The notes under the pieces: generated by a model
Told to the model about the DNA's origin: nothing
The model's database searches: none
What the model saw: the letters and a program-made list of their open reading frames with translations, nothing else
Position numbers and translations under genes: made by a program
Shown here: positions 53,811-62,038 of the stretch, piece by piece
Numbering within the stretch: position 1 is the first letter of the stretch
Layout of the letters: the number at the start of each line of letters is the position of its first letter
NCBI RefSeq assembly: GCF_014656415.1
Contig: NZ_BNCJ01000005.1
Location: forward strand, 68,104 to 132,103
Origin: Seohaeicola zhoushanensis
GTDB lineage: Bacteria > Pseudomonadota > Alphaproteobacteria > Rhodobacterales > Rhodobacteraceae
DNA length: 64,000 nucleotides
Direction of reading: 5' to 3'

Positions 53811-54260
53811 GGAGTCTTCCCTTTGTCCGAGGCGCATTGTCCCCGCGGGAGGGCGCCTTTTGAAGTTTGGCGGAACCTATGCGCTGACCCCGCCCTTTGC
53901 AAGGCACCCTGGTGCGGCTTTCCGTCGGGTCCGGGCCGGAACCCGCAGCCCTTGCACGGGCGACGTTTTCCGTCGCGGAAAACGCCCGAAATCCTCGCGA
54001 GGATTTCGCCCACGCCCCGCCCCTGTCGGCACGCCCCTGTTTTCCTCGCAGGAAAACAGCCCGAAATCCGCGCCGGATTTCGGCGTCGGGTGGGCAAACT
54101 TCACCGCGGATCGAACCGCGCCAAACCCCACTCCCCCCGAAACCCCAACGAACTCAACCCCTTGACCCCCTGTCCCAGCTGGGACACCTCCACCCCCTAC
54201 CCTAAAGGCGCGCTTTGAGGCATAAGCCCCGCCAACCGACTCGAGCGAAAGGCACGACCC
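53811..54260. repeat. yajC-serS intergenic region with four-hairpin palindrome array
   Basis: 450 bp between divergent genes. At 53964-54083 are four perfect hairpins in two modules: CGTTTTCCG-tcg-CGGAAAACG (53964-53984), CGAAATCC-tcgcga-GGATTTCG (53987-54008), CTGTTTTCC-tcgca-GGAAAACAG (54037-54059) and CCGAAATCCG-cgc-CGGATTTCGG (54061-54083). The order GTTTTCC stem then GAAATCC stem repeats. The first stem is identical to that at 37130-37150. No terminator-type T tract is present. The remaining sequence shows no gene. Confidence 0.75.
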
Positions 54261-55553
54261 ATGCACGACATCCGCGCGATCCGCGAGAACCCCGACGCTT
54301 TCGACGCCGCCCTGTCGCGGCGCGGCGATACGGGTGCGGCCTCGTCCGTGCTGGCGCTCGACGCCGAGCGCCGGGCGCGCATCGCCGCCGCCGAGGCGGC
54401 CCAGGCAGAGCAGAACCGCGCCTCCAAGGAGGTCGGCGCCGCCAAGGCGCGGGGCGACGATGCCGAGTTCGAACGCCTCCGCGCCCTGGTGGCCGAGAAG
54501 AAGGCCGAGATCGCGGCCATGACCGCCGAAGCCAAGGAGCTGGACGAGAAGCTCGCCGACGTTCTCGCCCGCCTGCCCAACCTGCCCGCCGACGACATTC
54601 CCGACGGCAAGGACGAGCACGACAACGTCGAGATCCACCGCTGGGGCACGCCGCGCGCCTTCGACTTCACGCCGAAGGAGCATTACGAGCTGGCCGCCGT
54701 CGCTCCCTCGATGGACTTCGAGACCGCCGCCAAGCTGTCGGGCGCGCGCTTCGTGCTGCTGAAGGGCGCCGTCGCCCGCATCCACCGGGCGCTGGCGCAG
54801 TTCATGCTGGACACCCATGTCGAACAGAACGGCCTGACCGAGGTGAACTCGCCGGTGCTGGTGCGCGACGAGGCGATGTTCGGCACCAACCAGCTGCCGA
54901 AGTTCGAGGAAGACAGCTATCGCACCACCAACGGCTGGTGGCTGATCCCGACTTCCGAGGTCTCGCTGACCAATACCGTCGCAGGCGAGATCCTCGACGA
55001 GGCCGCCCTGCCGATCCGGATGACCGCGCATACGCTCTGCTTCCGCTCCGAGGCCGGCAGCGCCGGCAAGGATACCTCGGGGATGCTGCGCCAGCACCAG
55101 TTCGAGAAGGTCGAGATGGTGTCGATCACCCATCCCGAAACCTCCGACGAGGAACAGAAGCGGATGCTGCGCTGCGCGGAGGGCATCCTCGAGGCGCTGG
55201 GGATCCCCTATCGCACCGTGGTTCTCTGCACCGGCGACATGGGCTTCGGCGCGCGCCGCACCTTCGACATCGAGGCCTGGCTGCCCGGACAGGACACCTA
55301 CCGAGAGATCTCCTCGGTCTCGACCACCGGCGACTTCCAGGCGCGCCGCATGAACGCCCGTTTCCGCCCCACCGCCGGCGGCAAGCCCGAGTTCGTGCAT
55401 ACGCTGAACGGCTCCGGCCTTGCCGTGGGCCGTTGCCTGATCGCGGTGCTGGAGAACGGCCAGCAGGCGGACGGCTCGGTCGAACTGCCCGCCGTGCTCG
55501 CGCCCTACCTCGGCGGCAAGACGCGCCTCTCGGCCGAGGGCGCGCTGGTCTGA
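54261..55553 (+). CDS. serS: Seryl-tRNA synthetase
   Basis: A 430-residue class II synthetase charging tRNA-Ser. It starts [20 protein letters not shown] and has the N-terminal antiparallel coiled coil (about 30-105), rich in Ala, Glu and Lys, which binds the long variable arm. Motif 2 is [20 protein letters not shown], continuing QFEKVEMV; motif 3 ends [20 protein letters not shown]. The C-terminal [11 protein letters not shown] is the family end. The start codon follows gcgaaaggc. A strong terminator follows at 55577. Confidence 0.98.
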   Translation: MHDIRAIRENPDAFDAALSRRGDTGAASSVLALDAERRARIAAAEAAQAEQNRASKEVGAAKARGDDAEFERLRALVAEKKAEIAAMTAEAKELDEKLADVLARLPNLPADDIPDGKDEHDNVEIHRWGTPRAFDFTPKEHYELAAVAPSMDFETAAKLSGARFVLLKGAVARIHRALAQFMLDTHVEQNGLTEVNSPVLVRDEAMFGTNQLPKFEEDSYRTTNGWWLIPTSEVSLTNTVAGEILDEAALPIRMTAHTLCFRSEAGSAGKDTSGMLRQHQFEKVEMVSITHPETSDEEQKRMLRCAEGILEALGIPYRTVVLCTGDMGFGARRTFDIEAWLPGQDTYREISSVSTTGDFQARRMNARFRPTAGGKPEFVHTLNGSGLAVGRCLIAVLENGQQADGSVELPAVLAPYLGGKTRLSAEGALV

Positions 55554-55576
55554 ACCAGCTGCGACGACACGATCAG

Positions 55577-55605
55577 AGTCCTGAGCCGCCGGCTCAGGAC
55601 TTTTT
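55577..55605 (+). terminator. Rho-independent terminator of serS
   Basis: Perfect 11-bp stem agtcctgagcc / ggctcaggact (55577-55587 and 55591-55601), loop gcc, then TTTTT. The stop codon of the convergent helix-hairpin-helix gene (55594-55596) lies inside the stem. Confidence 0.93.
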
Positions 55606-56121
55606 CTTTGCCTTCTTCTTGGCGGGCTTGGCGGGTTTCTCCGGGGCCGGCGCATTGGCCAGGGCCTCGGCCTTGGCGGCCTTGCGCGCGGCGCGCACGC
55701 GCAGCTTTTCGGCGAACTTCATCGCCGCATCGGCTGCCTTCGCCGCGCGTTTCGCGGCGCGGGCTGCCTTGCGGGCCGCCGGCGACAGTTTCTTCGCAGC
55801 CGCCGCTTCGGGCGCGGAAACCTCGGCCTCGGGCGCGGCGGGCGTCACCGCGGCGGCGGCCACGCGCACCGGCTTGACCTTGCGCACCCGCGCCTCGCGC
55901 ACCGGCAGCGGGCGCGGCGGAGTGGCCGGGGCCTCGCCCTGCCCCAGCAGCGCCTTGGCCGCAGCGATCAGCCGGGTGGCGCGCTGGCGTCCGATGCCGG
56001 GGATCACCGAGACCCGCTCGGGCGTCGCCGCCGCCAGCGCCTCGGCCGTGGCGAAACCGGCGGCGGCCAGCGATGTCGCCAGCGCCGGACCGATCCCGGT
56101 CACCTTGCCCACTTCTGTCAT
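55594..56121 (-). CDS. Helix-hairpin-helix protein with histone-like basic tail
   Basis: A 175-residue protein. Residues 1-62 contain two helix-hairpin-helix motifs: VGKVTGIGPALATSLAAAG and ERVSVIPGIGRQRATRLIAA, which bind DNA backbone non-specifically. A Pro/Val linker follows. Residues 105-175 are almost only Ala, Lys and Arg (KKLSPAARKAARAAKRAAKA and the end KPAKKKAKKKS), resembling the C-terminal tail of histone H1 or the KAAxK repeats of bacterial histone-like proteins. A DNA-packaging or repair-scaffold role is likely but unproven. Its stop codon is inside the serS terminator. Also called DUF4332-like in relatives, I believe. Confidence 0.75.
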   Translation of the reverse strand: MTEVGKVTGIGPALATSLAAAGFATAEALAAATPERVSVIPGIGRQRATRLIAAAKALLGQGEAPATPPRPLPVREARVRKVKPVRVAAAAVTPAAPEAEVSAPEAAAAKKLSPAARKAARAAKRAAKAADAAMKFAEKLRVRAARKAAKAEALANAPAPEKPAKPAKKKAKKKS

Positions 56122-56151
56122 GTCACGTCTCCCCCGGCCGCTTCGGCCATA

Positions 56152-57135
56152 TCAGGCGCCCGCCGGAACGGACTGGTGCAGATGCTTCGGAAACGGCACG
56201 AGGCGCTGCTGCTCCTCGTCCCAGAGCTTGAGGTTCAGCGCCTTCACCGCCTCGATGAAGCCGATCCGCCGCGGCGCCATCTCGGGCGGCAGCGCGTAGT
56301 GGCAGCGGCGCAGACGATAACTCGGGATGCGCGCGTTGAAGTGGTGGATGTCATGCAGGGTGATATTCGCCACGCAGAAGTCGAAGAACCAGCCGAAATC
56401 CAGGCAGGACGACCCCTCGATCGCCGCCATCTGCGGGTCGAGATCCGGGCGGCGGTCCCAGTAGGTGTCCTCGAAATTGTGCTGCAGGTAGACGAGGAAG
56501 ACCCCGATCATCCCGCCAAGGAAACTGGCCCCCAGCCAGACCCAGATGCCGGTCCAGCCGGCCAGCGCGTAGAGCGTGCCGAGGAACACCAGGATCGCCA
56601 CGTTGTGCAGCAGCACGCCGCGCACGCCGAAGCGCGTGGTGTTCTTCGGCCAGCGGTAGCGGATAAAATAGGTGAACATCGACCCCACCGGGATCAGCAC
56701 GAAGGGGTTGCGGTAGAGGCGGTAGAACAGCCGCTCGGCCCAGCCCGCCCTCTCCCATTCCCGCAGTGTCATGGTGTGGATCTCGCCCGTCTCGCGGTGG
56801 TCGAGGTTGCCGAGGTTGCCGTGGTGCAGGTTGTGGTTCTGCTTCATCACCTCGAAAGGAGCGAAGGTGAAGGGCGAGAGCACGTGTCCCGCCAGCTCGT
56901 TCTGCGCCCGGGTCTGAAACAATGAGTGATGACCGGTGTCATGCTGCAGCACGTAAAGCCGCACCGCCGCAAAGGCGTGGACGATCACCGCCGGGGCCAG
57001 CAGGTACCAGGTCGAGACCTGTGTGATCGCCAGCCAGAGCGAGGCGAAATAGACCGCGAAGGTGCCGAAATAGCTGAGCGCGGCGAGACGGTTGTCCTTC
57101 TCGACGTAAAGCCGCGTGTGTTCCCTGAGATTCAT
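56152..57135 (-). CDS. Membrane fatty acid desaturase (delta-12/DesA-like)
   Basis: A 327-residue di-iron acyl-lipid desaturase. Histidine boxes: QHDTGHHSLF (about 65-74), QNHNLHHGNLGNLDH (about 101-115) and LHDIHHFNARIPSYRL (about 270-285). This HDxxHH / HNxHH / HxxHH set is typical of the delta-9/12-type acyl-lipid desaturases that introduce double bases into membrane lipids. Several hydrophobic helices are seen. The ATG at 57135 (MNLREHTRLYVEKDN) is chosen; the frame extends to 57213 without family similarity. It differs from the desaturase at 14720. Neighbours do not indicate the substrate. Confidence 0.88.
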   Translation of the reverse strand: MNLREHTRLYVEKDNRLAALSYFGTFAVYFASLWLAITQVSTWYLLAPAVIVHAFAAVRLYVLQHDTGHHSLFQTRAQNELAGHVLSPFTFAPFEVMKQNHNLHHGNLGNLDHRETGEIHTMTLREWERAGWAERLFYRLYRNPFVLIPVGSMFTYFIRYRWPKNTTRFGVRGVLLHNVAILVFLGTLYALAGWTGIWVWLGASFLGGMIGVFLVYLQHNFEDTYWDRRPDLDPQMAAIEGSSCLDFGWFFDFCVANITLHDIHHFNARIPSYRLRRCHYALPPEMAPRRIGFIEAVKALNLKLWDEEQQRLVPFPKHLHQSVPAGA

Positions 57136-57244
57136 GTCCGGTTCCGGTCGCTGTGGCAGTGGCGTCCCGCTTCGATGCTCCGGCAATCTGAAGCGTTTTG
57201 CGCCAAGTTTCAATGTCTTCCCTGACGGGCCGGGGCCAATTGCC

Positions 57245-57877
57245 TCAATTCGCCGCAGGATCGAGCGCCAGCAGCCCCAGCATGTCGAGCCCGCCCAGCA
57301 CCGCGTCGACCGCCACCGTGGCCAGGATCAGCCCCATCACCCGGCTGACGATGCTCGCCCCGGTGGTGCCGATCAGCTTCTGGATCTGGCTCGCCAGCAG
57401 CAGGCAGACGAAGGTCACGGCCAGCACCACGACCAGCAGAAAGGCCGTAAGCGCCTGTTCCGGAACGGAATGCCCGTGGTTGTCGGTCAGGATCACAACC
57501 GCCAGCATGGCGCCGGGCGAGGCGATCGAGGGGATCGCCAGCGGAAAGACCACGTTCGAGAGATCCTCGCGCCCGGCGTCGTCGATCTCGCGCTGCGGCT
57601 TGCTCTCGCCGAAGATCATGTTGAGCGCGAAGAGGAAGAGCACGATTCCGCCGGCAATGCGGAAAGTGCCGAGCCGCAGGCCCAGCGCCTCGAGCAGGAA
57701 CTGCCCGCCGACGAGAAAGCCCATCAGCACCACCAGCGCGATCAGCGTGGCGCGCAGGGCATAGGCGCGGTGCAGCCGCGCTGGGACGTTGGCGGCGGCG
57801 TAGAGGAAGACCGGGATCGAGCCTATCGGGTCGATGACCACGAAGAGTGTAATCAGTTCGCGCATGGCGTCCGTCAT
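57245..57877 (-). CDS. MarC-family integral membrane protein
   Basis: A 210-residue MarC/UPF0056 protein with six helices. The start of the first helix, LITLFVVIDPIGSIPVFLYA, and the mid segment VFPLAIPSIASPGAMLAVVI carry the family PIG and P-x-(I/L)-x-G-PG patterns. Function is unknown; the family is not involved in antibiotic efflux despite the name. The start may be at 57877 or 57865. Upstream lies a 300-bp gap to der that contains a candidate small RNA on the other strand. Confidence 0.87.
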   Translation of the reverse strand: MTDAMRELITLFVVIDPIGSIPVFLYAAANVPARLHRAYALRATLIALVVLMGFLVGGQFLLEALGLRLGTFRIAGGIVLFLFALNMIFGESKPQREIDDAGREDLSNVVFPLAIPSIASPGAMLAVVILTDNHGHSVPEQALTAFLLVVVLAVTFVCLLLASQIQKLIGTTGASIVSRVMGLILATVAVDAVLGGLDMLGLLALDPAAN

Positions 57878-58040
57878 CGTCGATACCGCGGCCCTTCCCC
57901 GTCCCCTGCGCCGCTGCAACGGCACCTGTCGCCCCAATCCGTGTCTGCATCGACCCTGCGCGCGTTTGCAAAGGCGCCCAAGGGGCGCGGCGCAGGACCG
58001 TCATCCGATTTCCGCCGAATGGCTCACGTTTCTGAAATGA

Positions 58041-58137
58041 CCGCCCGCAGCCCTCCGGGTGCGAGGAGCGCGGGCGGCCTCAACCGCAGATCGGCCTCGG
58101 GACAGCCGGTTTCAAGCCACCCGAGGCAGCTTTTTTT
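58041..58137 (+). ncRNA. Candidate structured small RNA with its own terminator
   Basis: In the gap between marC and der, both on the minus strand, the plus strand has two consecutive hairpins. The first pairs CCGCCCGC (58041-58048) with GCGGGCGG (58070-58077), with an inner CCTC/GAGG. The second pairs GCCTCGGG (58094-58101) with CCCGAGGC (58120-58127), and three bases later runs into TTTTTTT (58131-58137), the longest T tract of any terminator in the window. The nearest plus-strand gene, serS, ends 2.5 kb upstream and has its own terminator. An independent RNA of roughly 95-150 nt is inferred; the promoter is not defined. Confidence 0.45.
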
Positions 58138-58177
58138 GTCCTGTACCGGGACCTTGCAGGTCGAAGCCGCCCAGTCG

Positions 58178-59656
58178 CTAGGACCGGCGGCCTTCCTTGT
58201 GCTTGCGCAGCTTCGACGGCGCCGGCCGGGACTTGCGGTCCTTGAACGGGTTCTTGTCGGCCTGGCTGCGGAAATGCAGCCGGATCGGCGTTCCGGGCAT
58301 GTCGAAATCGGCGCGCAGCCCGTTGACGAGGTAGCGCGAATAGCTGTCCGGCAGCAGCTCGGGGTGGCTGCACATCACCACGAACCCCGGCGGCCGGGTC
58401 TTGGCCTGGGTCATGTAGCGCAGCTTGATGCGCCGGCCCTGCGGCGCCGGCGGCGGGTGCTGCTCCAGCATCCCGGCGAGCCAGCGGTTCAGCTGCGCCG
58501 TGCTCACCCGGCGGTTCCACACCTCGTAGGCCTTGAGGATCGCCGCGTGCAGCCGGTCGAGGCCGCGCCCGGTCTTGGCCGAGACGGTCACCAGCGGCGC
58601 GCCCCGCAGCTGCGGCAGCAGCCGCTCGAAGGATTCCTTGAGGTCGCGCAGCTTCTCCTGCTTCTCTTCCTCGATGTCCCACTTGTTGACCGCGATCACC
58701 ACCGCGCGGCCCTCGCGCTCGGCGAGGTCGGCGATGCGCAGGTCCTGCTGTTCGAAGGGAATCGCCGCATCCAGCAGCACGACCACCACCTCGGCGAACT
58801 TCACCGCGCGCAACCCGTCGCTGACCGAGAGCTTCTCCAGCTTCTCCTGCACCTTGGCCTTCTTGCGCATCCCCGCCGTATCGAAGAGCCGCATCGGCGT
58901 GCCCTCCCAGTCGGTGCGCAGGCTGATGGCGTCGCGGGTGATCCCGGCCTCGGGGCCGGTCAGCAGGCGGTCCTCGCCGATGATCTTGTTGATGAGCGTC
59001 GATTTTCCGGCGTTCGGGCGGCCCACCACCGCGACCTGCAACGGCTTGGCGGCGGTCGGCATCCGCACTGGCGGCACCGTCTCGTCGCTGCCGTCATCCT
59101 CGGGCAGGTCGACGTCGGTTTCCGGCGCATCGGCCTCTGCCGCCTCGGCGGCCTCGGCATAGGCGTCGGCCAGCGGGCGCAGCATCTCGTAGAGCTCTGG
59201 CATTCCCTCGCCGTGCTCGGCCGAAAGCCGCAGCGGCTCGCCCAGGCCCAGCGAGTAGGCTTCCAGCGCCCCCGCCTCGCCGGCGAAGCCTTCCGACTTG
59301 TTGGCGGCCAGCAGCACGTGATCGGCGCGCTTGCGCAGGATGTCGGCAAAGACGCGGTCTGTGGCGGTGACTCCGGCGCGGGCGTCGATCAGGAACAGGC
59401 AGATATCCGCCATGTCCACCGCGCGCTCGGTCAGGCGGCGCATCCGGCCCTGCAGGCTGTCGTCGGTGACATCCTCCAGTCCCGCGGTGTCGAGCACGGT
59501 AAAGCGCAGGTCGCCCAGCCGCGCCGCGCCTTCGCGCAGGTCGCGGGTGACGCCCGGCTGGTCATCGACCAACGCCAGCTTCTTGCCGACGAGGCGGTTG
59601 AACAGGGTGGACTTGCCCACATTGGGCCGGCCCACGATGGCGAGGGTAAAGGACAT
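58178..59656 (-). CDS. der: Ribosome biogenesis GTPase Der (EngA)
   Basis: A 492-residue protein with two tandem GTPase domains, required for 50S subunit assembly. The first has [19 protein letters not shown] (G1, from residue 7), DTAGLED and NKSE. The second has [20 protein letters not shown] (from about 210), DTAGMRKK and NKWD. An acidic linker (about 170-198, rich in Glu and Asp) joins them. The KH-like domain ends in a basic tail ([17 protein letters not shown]). It follows bamB by 48 bp; yfgM-bamB-der is a conserved order. Confidence 0.97.
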   Translation of the reverse strand: MSFTLAIVGRPNVGKSTLFNRLVGKKLALVDDQPGVTRDLREGAARLGDLRFTVLDTAGLEDVTDDSLQGRMRRLTERAVDMADICLFLIDARAGVTATDRVFADILRKRADHVLLAANKSEGFAGEAGALEAYSLGLGEPLRLSAEHGEGMPELYEMLRPLADAYAEAAEAAEADAPETDVDLPEDDGSDETVPPVRMPTAAKPLQVAVVGRPNAGKSTLINKIIGEDRLLTGPEAGITRDAISLRTDWEGTPMRLFDTAGMRKKAKVQEKLEKLSVSDGLRAVKFAEVVVVLLDAAIPFEQQDLRIADLAEREGRAVVIAVNKWDIEEEKQEKLRDLKESFERLLPQLRGAPLVTVSAKTGRGLDRLHAAILKAYEVWNRRVSTAQLNRWLAGMLEQHPPPAPQGRRIKLRYMTQAKTRPPGFVVMCSHPELLPDSYSRYLVNGLRADFDMPGTPIRLHFRSQADKNPFKDRKSRPAPSKLRKHKEGRRS

Positions 59657-59704
59657 GCGCCGCGCTTCCGTTGGTTTCGGAGAGCGCCTTACCTCATCCG
59701 CGCG

Positions 59705-61042
59705 TCAACGGAAAGCGAGCAGTTGCCCCGTTGTCGTCACGACATAGAGCGTGCCGCCTGCCACCACCGGCGCCGTGGTCGCCCCGCCGGGCACCGGAAC
59801 CGTGGCGATCTGGGTGCCGTCCTCGGGCGCGTAGAAGCGCAGGAAGCCGTCGTTCGAGGCCACCACCAGCCGCCCTCCGGCCAGCACCGGGCCGTAGTTG
59901 GCATAGATCGCGGTGCGCCGTGCAGGCTTCTCCTTGACGAAGGCCGAGAGGTTGCGCGCCCAGATCAGCTCGCCGCTGCGCGCGTCGAGCCGCACCAGCT
60001 GGCTCTGCTCGGTCACCGCAAAGACGCTGTCCCCCGCCGGCCAGAGCGGCGAGACAGCGCCGAAGGGCGCGGTCCAGATGCGCTCGCCATCGGCGGTCGA
60101 GACAGCCGAGATCCGGCCCGAGTGGTTGCCGGCATAGATCGTGTCGCCGACCACGACGGGGCTACCGGTCAGGTCGCTGTAGCGCGACGTCACCTTGCCG
60201 ACATGCCCGCCGCCAACGGTGGTGCGCCAGCGCTGGAACCCGCCGCGGCGGAAGCTGCCGATCAGCTCGCCCGAGCCGAAGCCGAAGACGACGAAGTCGC
60301 CCGCGATCACCGGCGCCGGGGCGCCGAGCACGTTGGCGACGCTGGGGCTCGCCTGCACGGTCCAGGCCACCTTGCCGTCGCGCGTGTCCACCGCCCAGGC
60401 GGTATCGTCGCCCGCCACCAGGTAGACCAGCCCGTCGTTCACCAGCGGCGTGCCGCTGCCGGTGGCGCCAAGCTTCTGCTGCCAGCGGATCTCGCCGGTG
60501 GCGGCATCCAGCGCGGTCAGTCGGCCGTAGCCGGTCGAGACGTAGAGCGTGCCCTTGTCATAGGCCATGCCGCCGCCGGTGGCCTGTTCCTCGCTGTCGT
60601 AGGTCGGCAGCAGGTCGGTGCTCCAGACGGTCCCACCCGAGGTGCTGACCGCCGTCACCCGCGCGCCCGAATCGAGCGCGAAGACCTTGCCCCCGGCCAC
60701 CACCGGATCGGCGGTGATCCGCACGCGGCGGGCATCGCCCTCGCCGATATTGGCGGACCAGACCAGCTGCGGGGCCACCCGCAGCACCGGGTGATCGACC
60801 CGGTTCTTCTGGGTACCGGCCGATTGCGCCCATTCCGCGTTGTTGCGCTGCGCCGGCAGGCGGATCGCACGCGAGCGGTTGTTCTCCTCGTCGGGCGCAC
60901 GCAGCAGCGCAAGGCTCTCGCCCTCGGGACGAATGTCCTCGCGCTCGCCCTGAAGGATCACCTCCCGCTCGCCACAGGCGGCCAGCAGCAGGGCAAAACA
61001 CGCGGCCGTGCAGGCCCGGGATACGAAGAACGGTGCCATCAT
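59705..61042 (-). CDS. bamB: BamB-like PQQ-repeat outer membrane assembly lipoprotein
   Basis: A 445-residue lipoprotein beta-propeller. The signal peptide ends in a lipobox ALLLAACGE, with the Cys near residue 23. The rest consists of PQQ-like repeats, e.g. VVAGGKVFALDSGARVTAVS, LYVSTGYGRLTALDAATGEI, VYLVAGDDTAWAVDTRDGKV, and IYAGNHSGRISAVSTADGER. BamB is a subunit of the complex that inserts beta-barrel proteins in the outer membrane. Its place between a YfgM-type gene and der supports the name over other PQQ-repeat proteins. The start may be either Met of MMAPFF. Confidence 0.9.
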   Translation of the reverse strand: MMAPFFVSRACTAACFALLLAACGEREVILQGEREDIRPEGESLALLRAPDEENNRSRAIRLPAQRNNAEWAQSAGTQKNRVDHPVLRVAPQLVWSANIGEGDARRVRITADPVVAGGKVFALDSGARVTAVSTSGGTVWSTDLLPTYDSEEQATGGGMAYDKGTLYVSTGYGRLTALDAATGEIRWQQKLGATGSGTPLVNDGLVYLVAGDDTAWAVDTRDGKVAWTVQASPSVANVLGAPAPVIAGDFVVFGFGSGELIGSFRRGGFQRWRTTVGGGHVGKVTSRYSDLTGSPVVVGDTIYAGNHSGRISAVSTADGERIWTAPFGAVSPLWPAGDSVFAVTEQSQLVRLDARSGELIWARNLSAFVKEKPARRTAIYANYGPVLAGGRLVVASNDGFLRFYAPEDGTQIATVPVPGGATTAPVVAGGTLYVVTTTGQLLAFR

Positions 61043-61082
61043 CTAACTCTCGACTGCCCCAACCCGATTGCCCCGCACCGGC

Positions 61083-61754
61083 TCAGCCCTGCGACGGGGT
61101 GCGCAGTTCGGGCTTGCCTCCAAGCGCCACAATCGCCTGCGCCGCCCGCTGTTGCAAGTCCGGGGTGACTTCGGCGTCCTTCAGGATGGTCTGAAAGCGC
61201 TCGATCGCCGCCTCGGTCTGCCCTTCGGCCATGTCGATCATGGCCAGTTGTTCCTCTGCCAGCATCCGCAGCGGCTTGCCCGGACGGGCCAGCGCCTCGA
61301 AGCCGGCGCGGCGATCTGCCGCCGGCAGCGTCGCCGATTGCAGCGTCAGCGCCTTGAAGGCGGCGATCTCGCGATAGATCTCGGGCAGCTCACCATTGGT
61401 GGCGATGCCTTCCAGCGAGGCCACCGCCGCCGAAACCTCGCCCGCCTCGGCCTGCGCCGCAGCCAGCAGGAACTCGACCACCGCGTTGCCGCCCGGCGTC
61501 GTCGCCGTGACGCCGCTCAGGTTGGCCACCCGCGCCTGCGCGTCGTTCGCTTGCAGTGCCGCCAGCAGCCCGTCGCCCAGCGCCTCGGCCTCGGCCCGCG
61601 CCTGGGCTTTCGTGTATTCGTTGTAGGCCGCGCCGCCCACGACGGCGAGGATCAGCACCACGGCAATCCAGCCATAACGGCGGAACAGCGCGAACAGCCG
61701 GTCGCGGCGAACCTCTTCCGTCACCTCTTCGATAAAGCTGTCCGTCTCGCTCAT
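61083..61754 (-). CDS. YfgM-like tetratricopeptide membrane protein
   Basis: A 223-residue bitopic protein: about 20 cytoplasmic residues (MSETDSFIEEVTEEVRRDRL), a transmembrane helix (YGWIAVVLILAVVGGAAYNE), and a periplasmic TPR-like helical domain with AVVEFLLAAAQAEAGEVSAA and LAMIDMAEGQTEAAIERFQT. The plan, length and position upstream of bamB-der match YfgM, which binds SecYEG and periplasmic chaperones in Escherichia coli. The ATG at 61754 follows a ggaggcaag site. The gap to bamB is 40 bp. Confidence 0.87.
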   Translation of the reverse strand: MSETDSFIEEVTEEVRRDRLFALFRRYGWIAVVLILAVVGGAAYNEYTKAQARAEAEALGDGLLAALQANDAQARVANLSGVTATTPGGNAVVEFLLAAAQAEAGEVSAAVASLEGIATNGELPEIYREIAAFKALTLQSATLPAADRRAGFEALARPGKPLRMLAEEQLAMIDMAEGQTEAAIERFQTILKDAEVTPDLQQRAAQAIVALGGKPELRTPSQG

Positions 61755-62038
61755 GCCTTGCCTCCGGCGCCTCGTCATTCCGGCGCGCGGGCCGGGCTCG
61801 CCCGCACATCCGGGCCATATTCCGCCCCAAAAAGCGGCGGAATTGCATCCTATTAACGCGCAATACCGGCCAAGCCAAGTGGCGCTTCGGGAGCGCCTTG
61901 CACGGGGGTCCGAAAAAACTTAAATTGAACTGGTTAGTTTAGTGAATAGAAGCGGCCCGCCCCGGCGCCCATATCGGCGCCCCGGTGGGCCTGTGCTCCG
62001 GCGGGAGGCCGGGCGACAAGGGGATTGGAAGGCCGGAC
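61755..62038. promoter_or_regulatory. Divergent region with AACT-N4-AGTT operator candidate
   Basis: A 284-bp gap between the divergent yfgM-like and RND adaptor genes. The stretch 61911-61952 is AT-rich in contrast to its surroundings. TTGAAC (61925-61930) could be a -35 element. It overlaps AACT-ggtt-AGTT (61928-61939), a small palindrome of the kind bound by TetR-type repressors of efflux pumps. No regulator gene lies in the window on this side. The ribosome binding site ggaagg precedes the adaptor start. Confidence 0.45.

Noticed and set aside
57116-61168. A 1350-codon open frame on the plus strand opposite the desaturase, marC, der and bamB genes
   Set aside because: It spans four well-supported genes and two intergenic gaps on the other strand and reads as low-complexity Arg/His/Gly text; it is a by-product of high GC content and third-position bias.
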